Shown here: in pieces, positions 8,680-16,618 of the stretch
Position numbering within the stretch: the stretch's first letter is position 1
Layout: every line of letters starts with the position of its first letter
From: Streptomyces xanthochromogenes
Lineage (GTDB): Bacteria > Actinomycetota > Actinomycetes > Streptomycetales > Streptomycetaceae
Length of the DNA: 64,000 nt
Direction: 5' to 3'
Assembly (NCBI RefSeq): GCF_014650455.1
Contig: NZ_BMUZ01000005.1
Location: forward strand, 372,001-436,000
The notes under the pieces: model-generated
The model's database searches: none
Told to the model about the DNA's origin: nothing
Seen by the model: only the letters and a program-made list of their open reading frames with translations
Translations under genes and position numbers: made by a program

Positions 8680-8707
8680 CGTGCCCTCCGCCCGGCTCGT
8701 GCGTTGT
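8680..8707 (+). promoter_or_regulatory. BldN-like promoter, leaderless type
   Basis: CGTGCC (8680-8685), 16 bp, CGTTGT (8702-8707), then 7 nt to the ATG at 8715. It matches BldN consensus 4/6 and 5/6 and has the same geometry as those at 7118 and 10363. Confidence 0.5.
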
Positions 8708-8714
8708 AGGCGGC

Positions 8715-8993
8715 ATGAACGTACGTCGATACCTCGCGGCCGCCGCGGCCGGAACCGCCCTCGCCGCCGTCATCGCCCCCTCCGCGCACGCCTTCGACCT
8801 CGGCGGCACCCTCAGCGGTGCGGCGCGCACCACCAGCGCCGCCGGTGCCCAGATCAAGCCCGCCGCGAACAGCGTCGTCGGGGACAAGGTGGGCCAGAAG
8901 GTGACCGCCGTGAAGGACGGCGTGAAGGCCGGCGGCGAGGCGGTGAAGGCCGCCAACGACGCGGTCAAGGCCGGACACGCCCTGGTCGGCTGA
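8715..8993 (+). CDS. Small secreted protein with Lys/Val amphipathic repeats
   Basis: 92 residues. Signal peptide MNVRRYLAAAAAGTALAAVIAPSAHA, then FDLGGTLSGAARTTSAAGAQIKP and a C-terminal run of short repeats (KVTAVKDGVKAGGEAVKAANDAVKAGHALVG). The heptad-like spacing of Val/Ala against Lys/Asp predicts an amphipathic helix that could sit on a membrane or hydrophobic surface (inference). No family is recognised. No Shine-Dalgarno is seen; a BldN-like -10 ends 7 nt before the ATG, so the transcript is probably leaderless. The P450 follows 74 bp downstream. Confidence 0.65.
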   Translation: MNVRRYLAAAAAGTALAAVIAPSAHAFDLGGTLSGAARTTSAAGAQIKPAANSVVGDKVGQKVTAVKDGVKAGGEAVKAANDAVKAGHALVG

Positions 8994-9067
8994 CTCTTCG
9001 GCCGCCATCAACTCCCCTGCCCGACAGTGTTGTTCGACAGCCGCTAGGCGGCCAGGACGGTGCGAGC

Positions 9068-10348
9068 GTGACTCACCCCCGGACGGTCCCGGCGCCCCGC
9101 GGCGCCACCGGCGATCTCGCCGACCCGGCGTTCTGGAAGCAGCCTCCTGCCCAACGCCTGGCGCGTTTCGCCGAGTTGAGACAGCAGCCGCGCCCGGCCT
9201 TCTTCACGGAACGCCGGGCCGGCCGGCGCCGCCCCGAGCAGGGCTTCTACGCCCTGGTCCGGCACGCCGACGTGCTGAAGGCGAGCCGCCTTCCGCGGGT
9301 CTTCGCGAGCGCGCCCGGCGTCACTTCGCCCGAGCCGGCCCGCTGGGTGCGGGCCGTGTTCGGCGACTCGATGGTCAACCTCGACGGCGCCGACCACACG
9401 CGCCTAAGGCGCATCGTGCAGCAGGCGTTCACCCCGCGCCTGCTCGCCGCCACCGAGGTCAGCATCCGCGAGCTCGCCGTGCGCATCGTGGACGACATGG
9501 TCGCCGAGCGCCCCGACGAGTTCGTCTCCGCGGTCGCCTCCCGGATGTCGTTCGAGGTCATCTGCGCCATGCTCGGCGTGCCCGACGCCTACCGCCGCCG
9601 GATCGCCCGCCAGATCGACCGGGCATCCGAGCACGCCGGGGTGCGGCGCAGCATCGGCGCCCGGCTGCTCAGCCCCGGCAAGGGACTGCGGGCGCTGGCC
9701 CGGATGCAGCTGACCGTGGCCCGTCTCGGGCGGGAGCGGCGCCGGAACCCGACCGGAGACCTCATCTCGGCGCTGGTGTGCGCGGACGTGGACGGGCAGC
9801 GCCTGACATACCGTCAACTGGGTTCGTTCTTCTCCCTGTTGCTCGTGGCGGGAGTCGAGACGACCCGCAACGCCATCGCCCACGCCCTGTCCTTGCTGAC
9901 CGATCACCCGGATCAACTGGCTCTGCTGCGAGGGGACTTCGAGCGGTACGCGGACGGCGCGGTCGACGAGATCGTGCGGCACTCCACACCCATCATCCAG
10001 TTCCGCCGGACCGTCACCTCGCGCTACGTCCTGTCCGGCCACACCTTCCTGCCCGGCGACAAGGTGATGCTCCTGTACGCGTCGGCCAACCGGGACGCCG
10101 ACGTCTTCACCGACCCGGACGCCTTCGACATCACCCGGGACCCCAACCCGCACCTCGGCTACGGGGGCGGCGGCCCGCACTACTGCCTGGGCGCGCATCT
10201 CGCCCGCCTGGAGATCAAGGCCGTACTGCGCGAGCTGCTGACCCGTCCGCTCGCCGTACGCACGCTCGGCGAACCGGAGTTGGGGACGTCCAACTTCGAC
10301 CACCGGGTGCGCAGGCAGCCCTTCGCCTTCGACGCGCCCAGGACGTGA
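9068..10348 (+). CDS. Cytochrome P450 (CYP125/CYP124-like)
   Basis: 426 residues. I-helix AGVETTRNAIAHA, ExxR motif EIVR at residues 301-304, and heme loop GYGGGGPHYCLGAHLAR with the thiolate ligand Cys373. The N-terminal style (FWKQPPAQRLARFAELR, then NLDGADHTRLRRIVQQAFTPR) resembles steroid and branched-chain hydroxylases of the CYP125/124/142 type, but the substrate is not determinable. The GTG at 9068 starts MTHPRTVPAP; the frame is open further upstream but overlaps the small secreted gene. No ferredoxin gene is adjacent. It lies between two small secreted-protein genes. Confidence 0.9.
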   Translation: MTHPRTVPAPRGATGDLADPAFWKQPPAQRLARFAELRQQPRPAFFTERRAGRRRPEQGFYALVRHADVLKASRLPRVFASAPGVTSPEPARWVRAVFGDSMVNLDGADHTRLRRIVQQAFTPRLLAATEVSIRELAVRIVDDMVAERPDEFVSAVASRMSFEVICAMLGVPDAYRRRIARQIDRASEHAGVRRSIGARLLSPGKGLRALARMQLTVARLGRERRRNPTGDLISALVCADVDGQRLTYRQLGSFFSLLLVAGVETTRNAIAHALSLLTDHPDQLALLRGDFERYADGAVDEIVRHSTPIIQFRRTVTSRYVLSGHTFLPGDKVMLLYASANRDADVFTDPDAFDITRDPNPHLGYGGGGPHYCLGAHLARLEIKAVLRELLTRPLAVRTLGEPELGTSNFDHRVRRQPFAFDAPRT

Positions 10349-10362
10349 CCGCCCGACCGCCG

Positions 10363-10390
10363 CGCACCCTCACCGGGCGAGCGGCGTTGT
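10363..10390 (+). promoter_or_regulatory. BldN-like promoter, leaderless type
   Basis: CGCACC (10363-10368), 16 bp, CGTTGT (10385-10390), then 7 nt to the ATG at 10398. The core gcgttgta and the distance to the ATGAAC start match those of the gene at 8715. Confidence 0.5.
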
Positions 10391-10397
10391 ACCGGGC

Positions 10398-10631
10398 ATG
10401 AACACTCACCACCGCCTCAAGGCCGCCACCGTCGCCGCATCCCTCCTGCTCCTGGCCGCGCCCGGCATCGCCGCGGCCGACGACGGGGTCGCCGGGCAGG
10501 GCAGTGTCAGCGAGTTCGGGCAGCCCAAGGTCCTCGGCGGGCGCGGCAAGATCGGCGAGACGCTGACCTCGGGTGTCTCCTCGCTGAGCGGGGCGCTCCA
10601 GCGCGGTGGCTCCTCGTCCGCGGGCCACTGA
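10398..10631 (+). CDS. Small secreted protein, unknown function
   Basis: 77 residues. Signal peptide MNTHHRLKAATVAASLLLLAAPGIAAA, then a short Gly/Ser-rich mature peptide (DDGVAGQGSVSEFGQPKVLGGRGKIGETLTSGVSSLSGALQRGGSSS) without cysteine. No domain is recognised. A BldN-like -10 ends 7 nt before the ATG and there is no SD, suggesting leaderless developmental expression. It precedes a GH26-like gene by 38 bp and may be cotranscribed with it. Confidence 0.65.
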   Translation: MNTHHRLKAATVAASLLLLAAPGIAAADDGVAGQGSVSEFGQPKVLGGRGKIGETLTSGVSSLSGALQRGGSSSAGH

Positions 10632-10669
10632 CGCCCAGGACCCGCCGCAGCACCGCTCCCCGGGGCCCC

Positions 10670-11650
10670 GTGCAGCCGCCCCCCGTCGGCCCGGCCGCGT
10701 GGAAGTGCGCGCTGTGCGTGCTGGTCCTGCTGCTCTCGGCCCTCGTGCCGCTCGCGTCCGACAGCGGGCGACCGGGCCCGGCGCCTCCCCCGTCGGGCAA
10801 CGCGGCGAGCATCTTCACGGGCTCGGACGGGGCCGGCGTCGGCAGGCTCGCGGCGGCCGAGAAATGGCGCGGACGGGGGCCGCTGCGCGTGGGCCACACC
10901 TATCTGCCGGGCGGCACCTGGAACGACATCGAGGGGCCGCCGGGGCTGCTCGCCCCCTGGGCGCGCTGGCGCGATCAGCGCACGGACCGCCTCCTCGTCC
11001 TCAATGTGCCGATGCTCGACCACAACGAGGAGGGCGTGCCCGACGCGCGGGTGGCGGCCCTGCTCGGCCAGGCCGCGCGGGGCGCCTTCGACGCCCACTT
11101 CCGGACCCTGGCCGAGCGTCTGGTCGCCCTTCGGCTCGCCGACACGATCGTGGTGTTGGGCTGGGAGATGAACGGCGTCACCTACACCCACCGGTGCGGC
11201 CCCGATCCCGCCGCGTGGCGGACGTACTGGCGCCGCGTCGTGACGGCGATGCGGTCGGTCACGGGGCAGCGCTTCCGCTTCGACTTCGCGCCGAGCCGGG
11301 GGCGGGACGCGGTGCCGTGGACCGCGTGCTATCCGGGCGACGCCTTCGTGGACGTCCTCGGCATGGACGCCTACGACCAGCCCGCGGGCATGTCGTTCGC
11401 CCAGCAGGTCGAGGAGCCGTACGGGCTGCGGGCCCAGGTCGACTTCGCCGCCCGGCACCACAAGCCGGTCTCGTACCCGGAGTGGGGCCTCTTCCGCAAC
11501 GGGGACGACCCGGCGTACGTACGCGGGATGACCGCCTGGTTTCGACGGTACCGGCCGGTCTACCAGACCCTGACCGACTATTGCCCGCACGGCCTGTGGG
11601 AGTGCGGCACGAATCCGCGGGCGGCCCGGGCCTATCTCGGCGCCCGGTGA
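10670..11650 (+). CDS. GH26-like secreted glycoside hydrolase
   Basis: 326 residues from a GTG at 10670. An N-terminal hydrophobic segment (about 13-32) could be a signal peptide or membrane anchor. The TIM-barrel domain carries VVLGWEMNG with the likely acid/base Glu166, and KPVSYPEWG with the likely nucleophile Glu271, the arrangement used by GH26 beta-mannanases and related exo-enzymes. It also has HRCGPDPAAW and DYCPHGLWECG cysteine-containing segments. A longer paralogue ends the polysaccharide operon at 27891. The substrate could be the polysaccharide made by the neighbouring operon (inference). No clear SD precedes the GTG. Confidence 0.8.
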   Translation: MQPPPVGPAAWKCALCVLVLLLSALVPLASDSGRPGPAPPPSGNAASIFTGSDGAGVGRLAAAEKWRGRGPLRVGHTYLPGGTWNDIEGPPGLLAPWARWRDQRTDRLLVLNVPMLDHNEEGVPDARVAALLGQAARGAFDAHFRTLAERLVALRLADTIVVLGWEMNGVTYTHRCGPDPAAWRTYWRRVVTAMRSVTGQRFRFDFAPSRGRDAVPWTACYPGDAFVDVLGMDAYDQPAGMSFAQQVEEPYGLRAQVDFAARHHKPVSYPEWGLFRNGDDPAYVRGMTAWFRRYRPVYQTLTDYCPHGLWECGTNPRAARAYLGAR

Positions 11651-11851
11651 ACGGCCCGGCGTCCGCCCTCGGGGACGGCCCGCGCACTGGGCCGTGCGGG
11701 GGGCCGGGGGCTGCGCCGGACGGGTTGTCTGTCGGCTGCGGCGCGCGTGGCCGGGGGACCGGGGCGGGGCCGATCCGACCCAATGAATTACGCGTATCAG
11801 CATCTGATGCGCCTCCCCCCTCCCCCGTCTTCCTGTCGAAGGGTCGCAGGC

Positions 11852-12103
11852 ATGTCCAAGTTCTCGAGGTTCTCGGGTCCCGCGGCGCGCGCCGCCCTCG
11901 TCGCGGCTCTGGTCTCCGTGCTCGGCACGGGGTACGCGGCGCACGCCGTCGACCACCCCGCCCCGGCCCCGCCGCAACTCGCCCACGCCGGCGCCGACTC
12001 CCGGGCCTCGCTGCTCGGCGCCCTGAGCGTCGGCGCGGTCGTCACGGGCACGGCGGCGGTCGCCCTCTCGCGGCGCGTCTCCCGCAGCCGCTACGGCAAG
12101 TAG
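11852..12103 (+). CDS. Small exported or membrane-anchored protein
   Basis: 83 residues from MSKFSRFSGPAARAALVAALVS at 11852. Signal-like N-terminus to about residue 32 (AAHA), a short Pro-rich stretch, then a hydrophobic segment (ASLLGALSVGAVVTGTAAVAL) followed by SRRVSRSRYGK, a hydrophobic-plus-basic tail of the kind that anchors proteins in the membrane. It has no cysteine and no chaplin domain. Function unknown. It lies 135 bp before the first chaplin. Confidence 0.6.
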   Translation: MSKFSRFSGPAARAALVAALVSVLGTGYAAHAVDHPAPAPPQLAHAGADSRASLLGALSVGAVVTGTAAVALSRRVSRSRYGK

Positions 12104-12155
12104 CGGCAGTCCTTGCGCCGGTCGGCCGTGCAGAACCGTTTTGGGCGCAGGTGTC

Positions 12156-12183
12156 CGTTACTTATGCCCGTTCGGCACGTTGA
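12156..12183 (+). promoter_or_regulatory. BldN-type promoter of the first chaplin
   Basis: CGTTAC (12156-12161), 16 bp, CGTTGA (12178-12183). It matches the BldN consensus CGTAAC-N16-CGTTGA at 11 of 12 positions, the best match in the window. The transcript would start about 50 nt before the chaplin ATG. Confidence 0.75.
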
Positions 12184-12238
12184 AGTGAAATGACGACTGC
12201 GTGTCTGCGGTCGCGTGTCCATATCAAGGAGAACTTTG

Positions 12239-12508
12239 ATGTCTCGTATCGCGAAGACGGCCGCCGTCGTCGCCGGAGCAGGCGCCATGGCGCTGGCCGG
12301 TGCGGGTATCGCCTCGGCCGACGCCGGCGCCGAGGCCGTCGCTGCGAACTCCCCCGGCGTCCTGTCCGGCAACCTGCTCCAGGTGCCGGTGCACGTCCCG
12401 GTCAACCTCTGCGGCAACTCGGTCAACGTCATCGGGCTGCTGAACCCCGCGTTCGGCAACACCTGCGTCAACGCCGACAGCCACCACGAGGGCGGCTACG
12501 GGGAGTAA
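12239..12508 (+). CDS. Short chaplin
   Basis: 89 residues. SD aaggag lies 7 nt before the ATG (MSRIAKTAAVV). Signal peptide to about residue 33, then one chaplin domain beginning NSPGVLSGNLLQVPVHVPVN, with the two conserved cysteines in NLCGN and GNTCVN and an extra hydrophilic tail ADSHHEGGYGE. Chaplins are secreted, assemble into amyloid fibrils at air-water surfaces and make aerial hyphae and spores hydrophobic. The tail distinguishes it from the neighbours, which end shortly after the second cysteine. A close match to the BldN promoter lies upstream. Confidence 0.95.
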   Translation: MSRIAKTAAVVAGAGAMALAGAGIASADAGAEAVAANSPGVLSGNLLQVPVHVPVNLCGNSVNVIGLLNPAFGNTCVNADSHHEGGYGE

Positions 12509-12613
12509 GTACCCCCCGCTTCGGCCGGGCTCCCTCACGGTGGCCCGGCCGGTCATGGCTCACAGCAGTACCGCGGCCTCCCGGACTTCTCCCCCCGGGA
12601 GGCCGTCGCCGTG

Positions 12614-13486
12614 TCAGGCGTACCGGTAGATCGCGGTGTGGTCGAGCAGTGCCGCCGGTGCCACGTTCCACGGCGGCATCGGGTCGTGGAGGGCCGCCAC
12701 CCGGCCGTGCTGGGGGTCCCCGGACGGCGGTGGCGTGGCCGGCAGATAGCGCTGGGACTTGGGGTGCGCGGCCTGCCAGCGGGCCCACAGGCTGTCGATG
12801 TAGGCGTGGTGCAACCAGAACACCGGATCGTTGACGGAGGCGGCGCCCAGCATGACGCCGCTGACCCAGCGGTGCACCCGGTTGTGCATGCGGAAGCGGG
12901 CGCTGCCCGAAAGCCCGGTCGTCCAGCCCTCCATGCGGTTGCGGAGACCGGACCCGCTGGTGGAGTCCCAGGGCGCGGTGTCGTACACCGGGTCGGCGAG
13001 TGCCCGGTCGACGTCGGCGGCGACGGGCAGGGCGATGGGGTCGTTGGGGCGCCCCAGGTCCCGGGTCAGGAAGCGGGCCTCGGTGACCTCGACCGCGAGG
13101 TCCCAGTTGCCGTGCGCGTACGCGAACGGCCCGGTCATGACCTGCAGGTCGCCGCGGCGGCCGTTGCCGCCCATGAAGTCGTCGGACCAGAGGGAAGACG
13201 CGGGTGAACGGTCCCGCGTCCAGTCCCAATAAGGCACGGTCACACGGGAGTTGACCTTCTGCAGGGCCTGCTCGAATTCGAGCAGGAACTGGCGGTGCCA
13301 GGGCAGGAACGACGGCGTCATGTGCGCGACCCGCAGCCCGTCGTCGCCGTCCGGGACGTAGAACTCGATGTGGGTGCGCACGAACTCGTCGTAGACACCG
13401 CTGCGTTTGAGTTCGAGCACCGCGTTCACGAAGGCCTTGCGCTCGGCGCTCGTCAGGTTCCGCTGGTTCTTACGCGTGTACACCAC
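12614..13486 (-). CDS. melC2: Tyrosinase
   Basis: 290 residues. Type-3 copper monooxygenase that oxidises tyrosine to dopaquinone for melanin. CuA ligands are His39 (RTHIEF), His55 and His64 (SFLPWHRQFLLEFE); CuB ligands lie in HNRVH and FWLHHAYIDSLW. It has no signal peptide, as usual for MelC2, which leaves the cell with its chaperone. The GTG at 13486 has ggaggg upstream; a second GTG follows immediately. It overlaps the end of melC1 by 17 bp. It is slightly longer than classic MelC2 because of extra residues in the middle of the protein. Confidence 0.95.
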   Translation of the reverse strand: MVYTRKNQRNLTSAERKAFVNAVLELKRSGVYDEFVRTHIEFYVPDGDDGLRVAHMTPSFLPWHRQFLLEFEQALQKVNSRVTVPYWDWTRDRSPASSLWSDDFMGGNGRRGDLQVMTGPFAYAHGNWDLAVEVTEARFLTRDLGRPNDPIALPVAADVDRALADPVYDTAPWDSTSGSGLRNRMEGWTTGLSGSARFRMHNRVHRWVSGVMLGAASVNDPVFWLHHAYIDSLWARWQAAHPKSQRYLPATPPPSGDPQHGRVAALHDPMPPWNVAPAALLDHTAIYRYA

Positions 13487-13988
13487 GGCCGGCTCCCTCC
13501 TGGTGGCTGCCGTGCACGGGTACGGCGGCGAGGCGGGCGGTGCCCAGCTCGTTCGCGGCGGCCCGGGCGGCCGCGCGTGCGGTGGGGTACGACACGTAGT
13601 GGTCGACCGAACTGAGGTAGCTGCCGTCCGCCCGCCGCATCACGTCCAGCTGCCGGCCGTCCACGAACACGGCGAGCTCGCCCCGGCCCGCCCCGAGCGG
13701 CCAGCCCTGGATGCGGTGTCCGGCGTGCATCTCGTCGAAGGCGGCGCCCGCATCGGGTTCCGGCCCAAGGGCACCCGCGGGTCCGCCCGGCGTGGTGGCG
13801 CCCGGGATGCGGGAGAGGACGGCGGCGGTGAACGCGACGGTCGCGGAGACGAACGCGGCCCGCAACAGGCCCCGCCGGGCCGGCTGCCAGGCGGGGCGGG
13901 ACGCGGGCCCGGCGGGTTCGGGGGCTCGCCCCCGTGGGCGGGTGCGGCCCGCCCGGCTGATGCGCCAGAAATGCGTCGCGTCGTTCAT
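13470..13988 (-). CDS. melC1: Tyrosinase copper chaperone/export cofactor
   Basis: 172 residues. MelC1 carries copper to apotyrosinase and provides the export signal for the complex. The start MNDATHFWRIS at 13988 has gagggag upstream; a basic Arg-rich N-region (RAGRTRPRGRAP, and RRGLLRAAFVSATVAFTAAVL at about 50-70) is compatible with Tat-type export. The conserved C-terminal half has HAGHRIQGWP and SSVDHYVSYPTARAAARAA. The N-terminus before the hydrophobic segment is longer than in classic MelC1. It is translationally coupled to melC2. The tyrosinase pair sits among chaplins, consistent with developmental melanin formation. Confidence 0.9.
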   Translation of the reverse strand: MNDATHFWRISRAGRTRPRGRAPEPAGPASRPAWQPARRGLLRAAFVSATVAFTAAVLSRIPGATTPGGPAGALGPEPDAGAAFDEMHAGHRIQGWPLGAGRGELAVFVDGRQLDVMRRADGSYLSSVDHYVSYPTARAAARAAANELGTARLAAVPVHGSHQEGAGRGVHA

Positions 13989-14036
13989 CGGCGTCTCCCT
14001 CGTGCTCGCCGGGGCGGACGCGTCCGGCACACACGT

Positions 14037-14068
14037 GGGCCCCGGAAACCGTGCTGGTTCCGGGGCCC
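14037..14068 (-). terminator. Hairpin between VKOR and melC1
   Basis: Arms gggccccggaaacc and ggttccggggccc pair with one bulged base. The hairpin lies 229 bp after VKOR and 49 bp before the melC1 start on the same strand, so it may terminate VKOR transcripts or act in the mel leader. Confidence 0.55.
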
Positions 14069-14296
14069 GTCCAAACGTCCGCTCCTTGTCCGATGCCGGG
14101 TTCAACGAGGCCCGGCGTCCCAGGAAACGGCCACGGCCGTCGGCGCGCGGCAGCGGGCGCTCCCCGGGCCGGTACTGGATGCACGGCCCGGGGATGCCTC
14201 AACCATGCGACTGGTCAGTGGGTCAACGCCGCCGGGCGCCCGCCGTGGCGGCGGGGGCGGCCGAATCACGCGGTCGGACCAACGTTCCCACGGGGC

Positions 14297-14947
14297 TCAG
14301 CCCGTCCAGAAGTCCCACCAGCGGGTGAGGATCAGCATCCCGATGACCCCGATGTGCAGCACCGGCACCGCCCAGCCGAACTCGGCGAACAGGCTTCGGG
14401 CCCAACTCGGCGCGGGGAGCGCGCCCTTGACGATGTTGAGGCCGGTCACCCCCCAGAACAGGGCGATGGTGGCGACCCACGCCAGGCAGCACCACAGGCA
14501 CAGCGCGTTGATCCGGTACAGCGACTCGAACTGCAGCCAGCCGACGAAGACGACCCCGGCCAGCGCCCCCGCGTTGAGCGTGCGCCAGTACCAGCGCCCG
14601 AACCGGCCGCCCCCGAGCAGGCTCATGCCCACGCAGCCGACGATCCCGTACGCGACCAGGCCGAGCATCGGGTTGGGGAAACCGAAGACGGAAGCCTGGG
14701 CGCTCTTCATGATGTTGCCGCAGGAGATCACCGGGTTGAGGCTGCACCCGGGGACGAAGTTGGGGTTCCGCAGCAGCTCGAACTCGTCGAGGGTGATGAC
14801 CCACGACGCGAGCAGCCCCGCCGCGCCGGCAAGGACGACCAGCCAGGCGAAGCCCCGCCCGGCGCCGAACGCGGCGGTGGCCGCGGGTGGGGGGCCGGAC
14901 GAGTCGGTGGCGGGAGCCTGCTGCGGGATCGTCCCGGGAAGGGGCAT
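14297..14947 (-). CDS. Vitamin K epoxide reductase (VKOR) family membrane oxidase
   Basis: 216 residues with about five membrane segments. It shows the two cysteine pairs of bacterial VKOR: the loop pair C-x7-C in PGCSLNPVISCGN and the active-site CxxC in NALCLWCCLAW. Bacterial VKOR re-oxidises periplasmic or extracytoplasmic thiol oxidases (DsbA/MdbA-like) using quinone, driving disulfide formation. It is the second gene after the DUF5949-type gene (39-bp gap). Its position amid cysteine-paired chaplins suggests it supplies oxidising power for surface proteins (inference). Start ATG at 14947. Confidence 0.9.
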   Translation of the reverse strand: MPLPGTIPQQAPATDSSGPPPAATAAFGAGRGFAWLVVLAGAAGLLASWVITLDEFELLRNPNFVPGCSLNPVISCGNIMKSAQASVFGFPNPMLGLVAYGIVGCVGMSLLGGGRFGRWYWRTLNAGALAGVVFVGWLQFESLYRINALCLWCCLAWVATIALFWGVTGLNIVKGALPAPSWARSLFAEFGWAVPVLHIGVIGMLILTRWWDFWTG

Positions 14948-14986
14948 GGCCTTACGTCTCCGTTCTCGTCCGGCGGTGGGGTGCGG

Positions 14987-15487
14987 TCAGCCGCGCAGGC
15001 GGCGGACGGGGAGCACGCAGTGGCCGGCGGTGGAGATGGTGTCCTCGTCGCCGGCGAACGCCTTCAGCTGCTCGTCGGAGACGGCGACTCCGGGGACGCC
15101 CTCGGGCCAGGAGCGGGTGGCGAACATGAACTGGACGGTGCCCCGCGCCTCGGCGGCGGCCAGCCACTCGGGCGGCACCGGGCACTGGGCGTTGAGCGTC
15201 GGCATGGTGAGGACGGCCTGGCCGCCCTGGACGATGAGGGTCACCGGGAACGAGCCGCCCTGCGACTGGTCGACGACGCTGCCGGCCGGCATGCCGATCT
15301 CGTCGAGCAGCGACCGCGCCGCGGCCTCCGCACCCTCGGGGCCCTCGGCCCCGTCACCGAGGGAGTACGCCATGAGGAAGGGCACATCGCCGGACCCGTC
15401 GGGGGACTCACCGCTCCACGCGATGACGATGAGCGAGCCCAACAGGGCTGCCCTGGAAGGCTGTACGGCACTGGTGGCTGAAGTCAT
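14987..15487 (-). CDS. DUF5949-type Streptomyces protein
   Basis: 166 residues, cytoplasmic in appearance (a modest hydrophobic stretch SRAALLGSLIVIAWSGE near the N-terminus is part of a beta strand, not a signal). Contains GDVPFLMAYSLGDG, SLLDEIGMPAGSVVDQS and a C-terminal FAGDEDTISTAGHCVLPVRRLRG. I recall this as the Streptomyces-restricted DUF5949 family with no assigned function; the number is from memory. It is probably cotranscribed with VKOR. Confidence 0.75.
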   Translation of the reverse strand: MTSATSAVQPSRAALLGSLIVIAWSGESPDGSGDVPFLMAYSLGDGAEGPEGAEAAARSLLDEIGMPAGSVVDQSQGGSFPVTLIVQGGQAVLTMPTLNAQCPVPPEWLAAAEARGTVQFMFATRSWPEGVPGVAVSDEQLKAFAGDEDTISTAGHCVLPVRRLRG

Positions 15488-15701
15488 GCCGGGACTCTAG
15501 GACATTCCGGGCCGAGCCCTTCGCAGCTGTCACCCATCCGGATGAAAGGTCCTTCACCGGTCTTCTGGCACCCGTGTACGACTCTTCGGTCACCCGTGCG
15601 CGACTCGGCGCGTCCGGACGCGGCGAAGCGGCTCCGGGATCCCCAACTCCACGAAGCCGCTCACCACGCACTGAAGCCCGCCGGTCTCAACCGGCCCTAC
15701 T

Positions 15702-15944
15702 TCAGTCCGAGTTGACGCAGGTGTTGCCGAAGGCCGGGTTCAGACCGCCGATGACGTCGACCGTGTTGCCGCAGAGGTTCACCGGGACGTGGACCGGGAC
15801 CTGCGCCATGTTGCCGGACAGGACGCCGGGCGAGTTCGCGGCGACACCCTGCGCGCCCGCATCGGCGAAGGCGGCGCCGGAGGCGGCACCCGTGGCGAGC
15901 CCGGCGGCGGCGAGGGCGAGAGCCGTCTTCTTGGCAGTGTTCAT
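15702..15944 (-). CDS. Short chaplin
   Basis: 80 residues from MNTAKKTALALAAAG at 15944, with SD ggaagg upstream. Signal peptide to about residue 27 (AAFA), then the chaplin domain NSPGVLSGNMAQVPVHVPVN with cysteines in NLCGN and GNTCVN; it ends NSD. It carries GG in VDVIGGLNPAF where most relatives have GL. I could not find a convincing BldN -35 for this gene; the sequence CGCTGA at 15977-15972 is a possible -10. Confidence 0.95.
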   Translation of the reverse strand: MNTAKKTALALAAAGLATGAASGAAFADAGAQGVAANSPGVLSGNMAQVPVHVPVNLCGNTVDVIGGLNPAFGNTCVNSD

Positions 15945-16102
15945 GATGGAACCTTCCATTCGGGGGTTGCCTCAGCGTAGGCAAATGGCCGGGAGCCGCC
16001 GGAAGCGAACACGCCGGGTTTATTGTCTTTCCCTCGTACAGCGCAGGAGGCGGCCGGACGGCCCCTCAATTCACGCTGCGGAAGGACTCGTTCGCGCCTG
16101 CG

Positions 16103-16408
16103 CTAACCGCCCAGCGGCATTCCGCCGATGAGCTGTCCCGGATTGGGTGCCCCATTGGTCTTGTTCAGGTCGTGCGCGGTGGCGCCCACGGTGTGGAGCA
16201 GGGAGTCGTCCGACTTGGGGTCGAGCAGGTTGGTGCGCACCGGCGACGCGTCGATCATGTTGGGAGCGGACGACACGTTCTGGGCGATCGTGTCGAGGCC
16301 GCCGTTCAGGCTCATGGGCGGGAGGTCCCCGGCCGCGAAGGCCGGTGCCGCCGCACCCACGACCGCGAGGGATCCGGCGAGTGCCGCGGCAACCTTCATC
16401 GACTTCAT
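16103..16408 (-). CDS. Small secreted protein of a Streptomyces-specific family
   Basis: 101 residues from MKSMKVAAALAGSLAVVG at 16408, 7 nt after ggaagg; an ATG one codon earlier (16411) is the alternative. The signal peptide ends AFA, and the mature chain (AGDLPPMSLNGGLDTIAQNV...) has no cysteine and ends GQLIGGMPLGG. I recall similar short exported proteins near chaplins in many Streptomyces, sometimes auto-labelled ATP-binding proteins without reason. Function unknown. Confidence 0.75.
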   Translation of the reverse strand: MKSMKVAAALAGSLAVVGAAAPAFAAGDLPPMSLNGGLDTIAQNVSSAPNMIDASPVRTNLLDPKSDDSLLHTVGATAHDLNKTNGAPNPGQLIGGMPLGG

Positions 16409-16618
16409 CATCAATCCTTCCGCGGCGAGTTCCGTCGCCGAACCGTGCTTGTCCCTGAATGCATTGCGCTGCTTCGCCCTGGGTAACGACCCGCCGACGC
16501 CCGGGAAACCCTTCGGTTCCGGATTCATGGGCCGCCACCCAATTGCGGGGCCCGCCGATACGCACGTGGGATTTCATGAATTCTGCTGTGCGGTAAGGAG
16601 GTTGATGGGTCGGGACAG

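Noticed and set aside
8382..8714. N-terminal extension of the small secreted gene at 8715
   Set aside because: The extension runs antisense to the gene at 8045-8545 and destroys the signal peptide; the inner ATG fits the promoter element.
13407..15500. Very long plus-strand frame across melC1, VKOR and the DUF5949-type gene
   Set aside because: Composition is Arg/Pro/Ser-rich as expected for an antisense high-GC frame, and the opposite strand has four recognisable proteins.
16441..16490. BldN-like site upstream of the small secreted gene at 16408
   Set aside because: A CGTTAC half-site is present on the minus strand, but no CGTTGA-like half lies 15-18 bp downstream of it.
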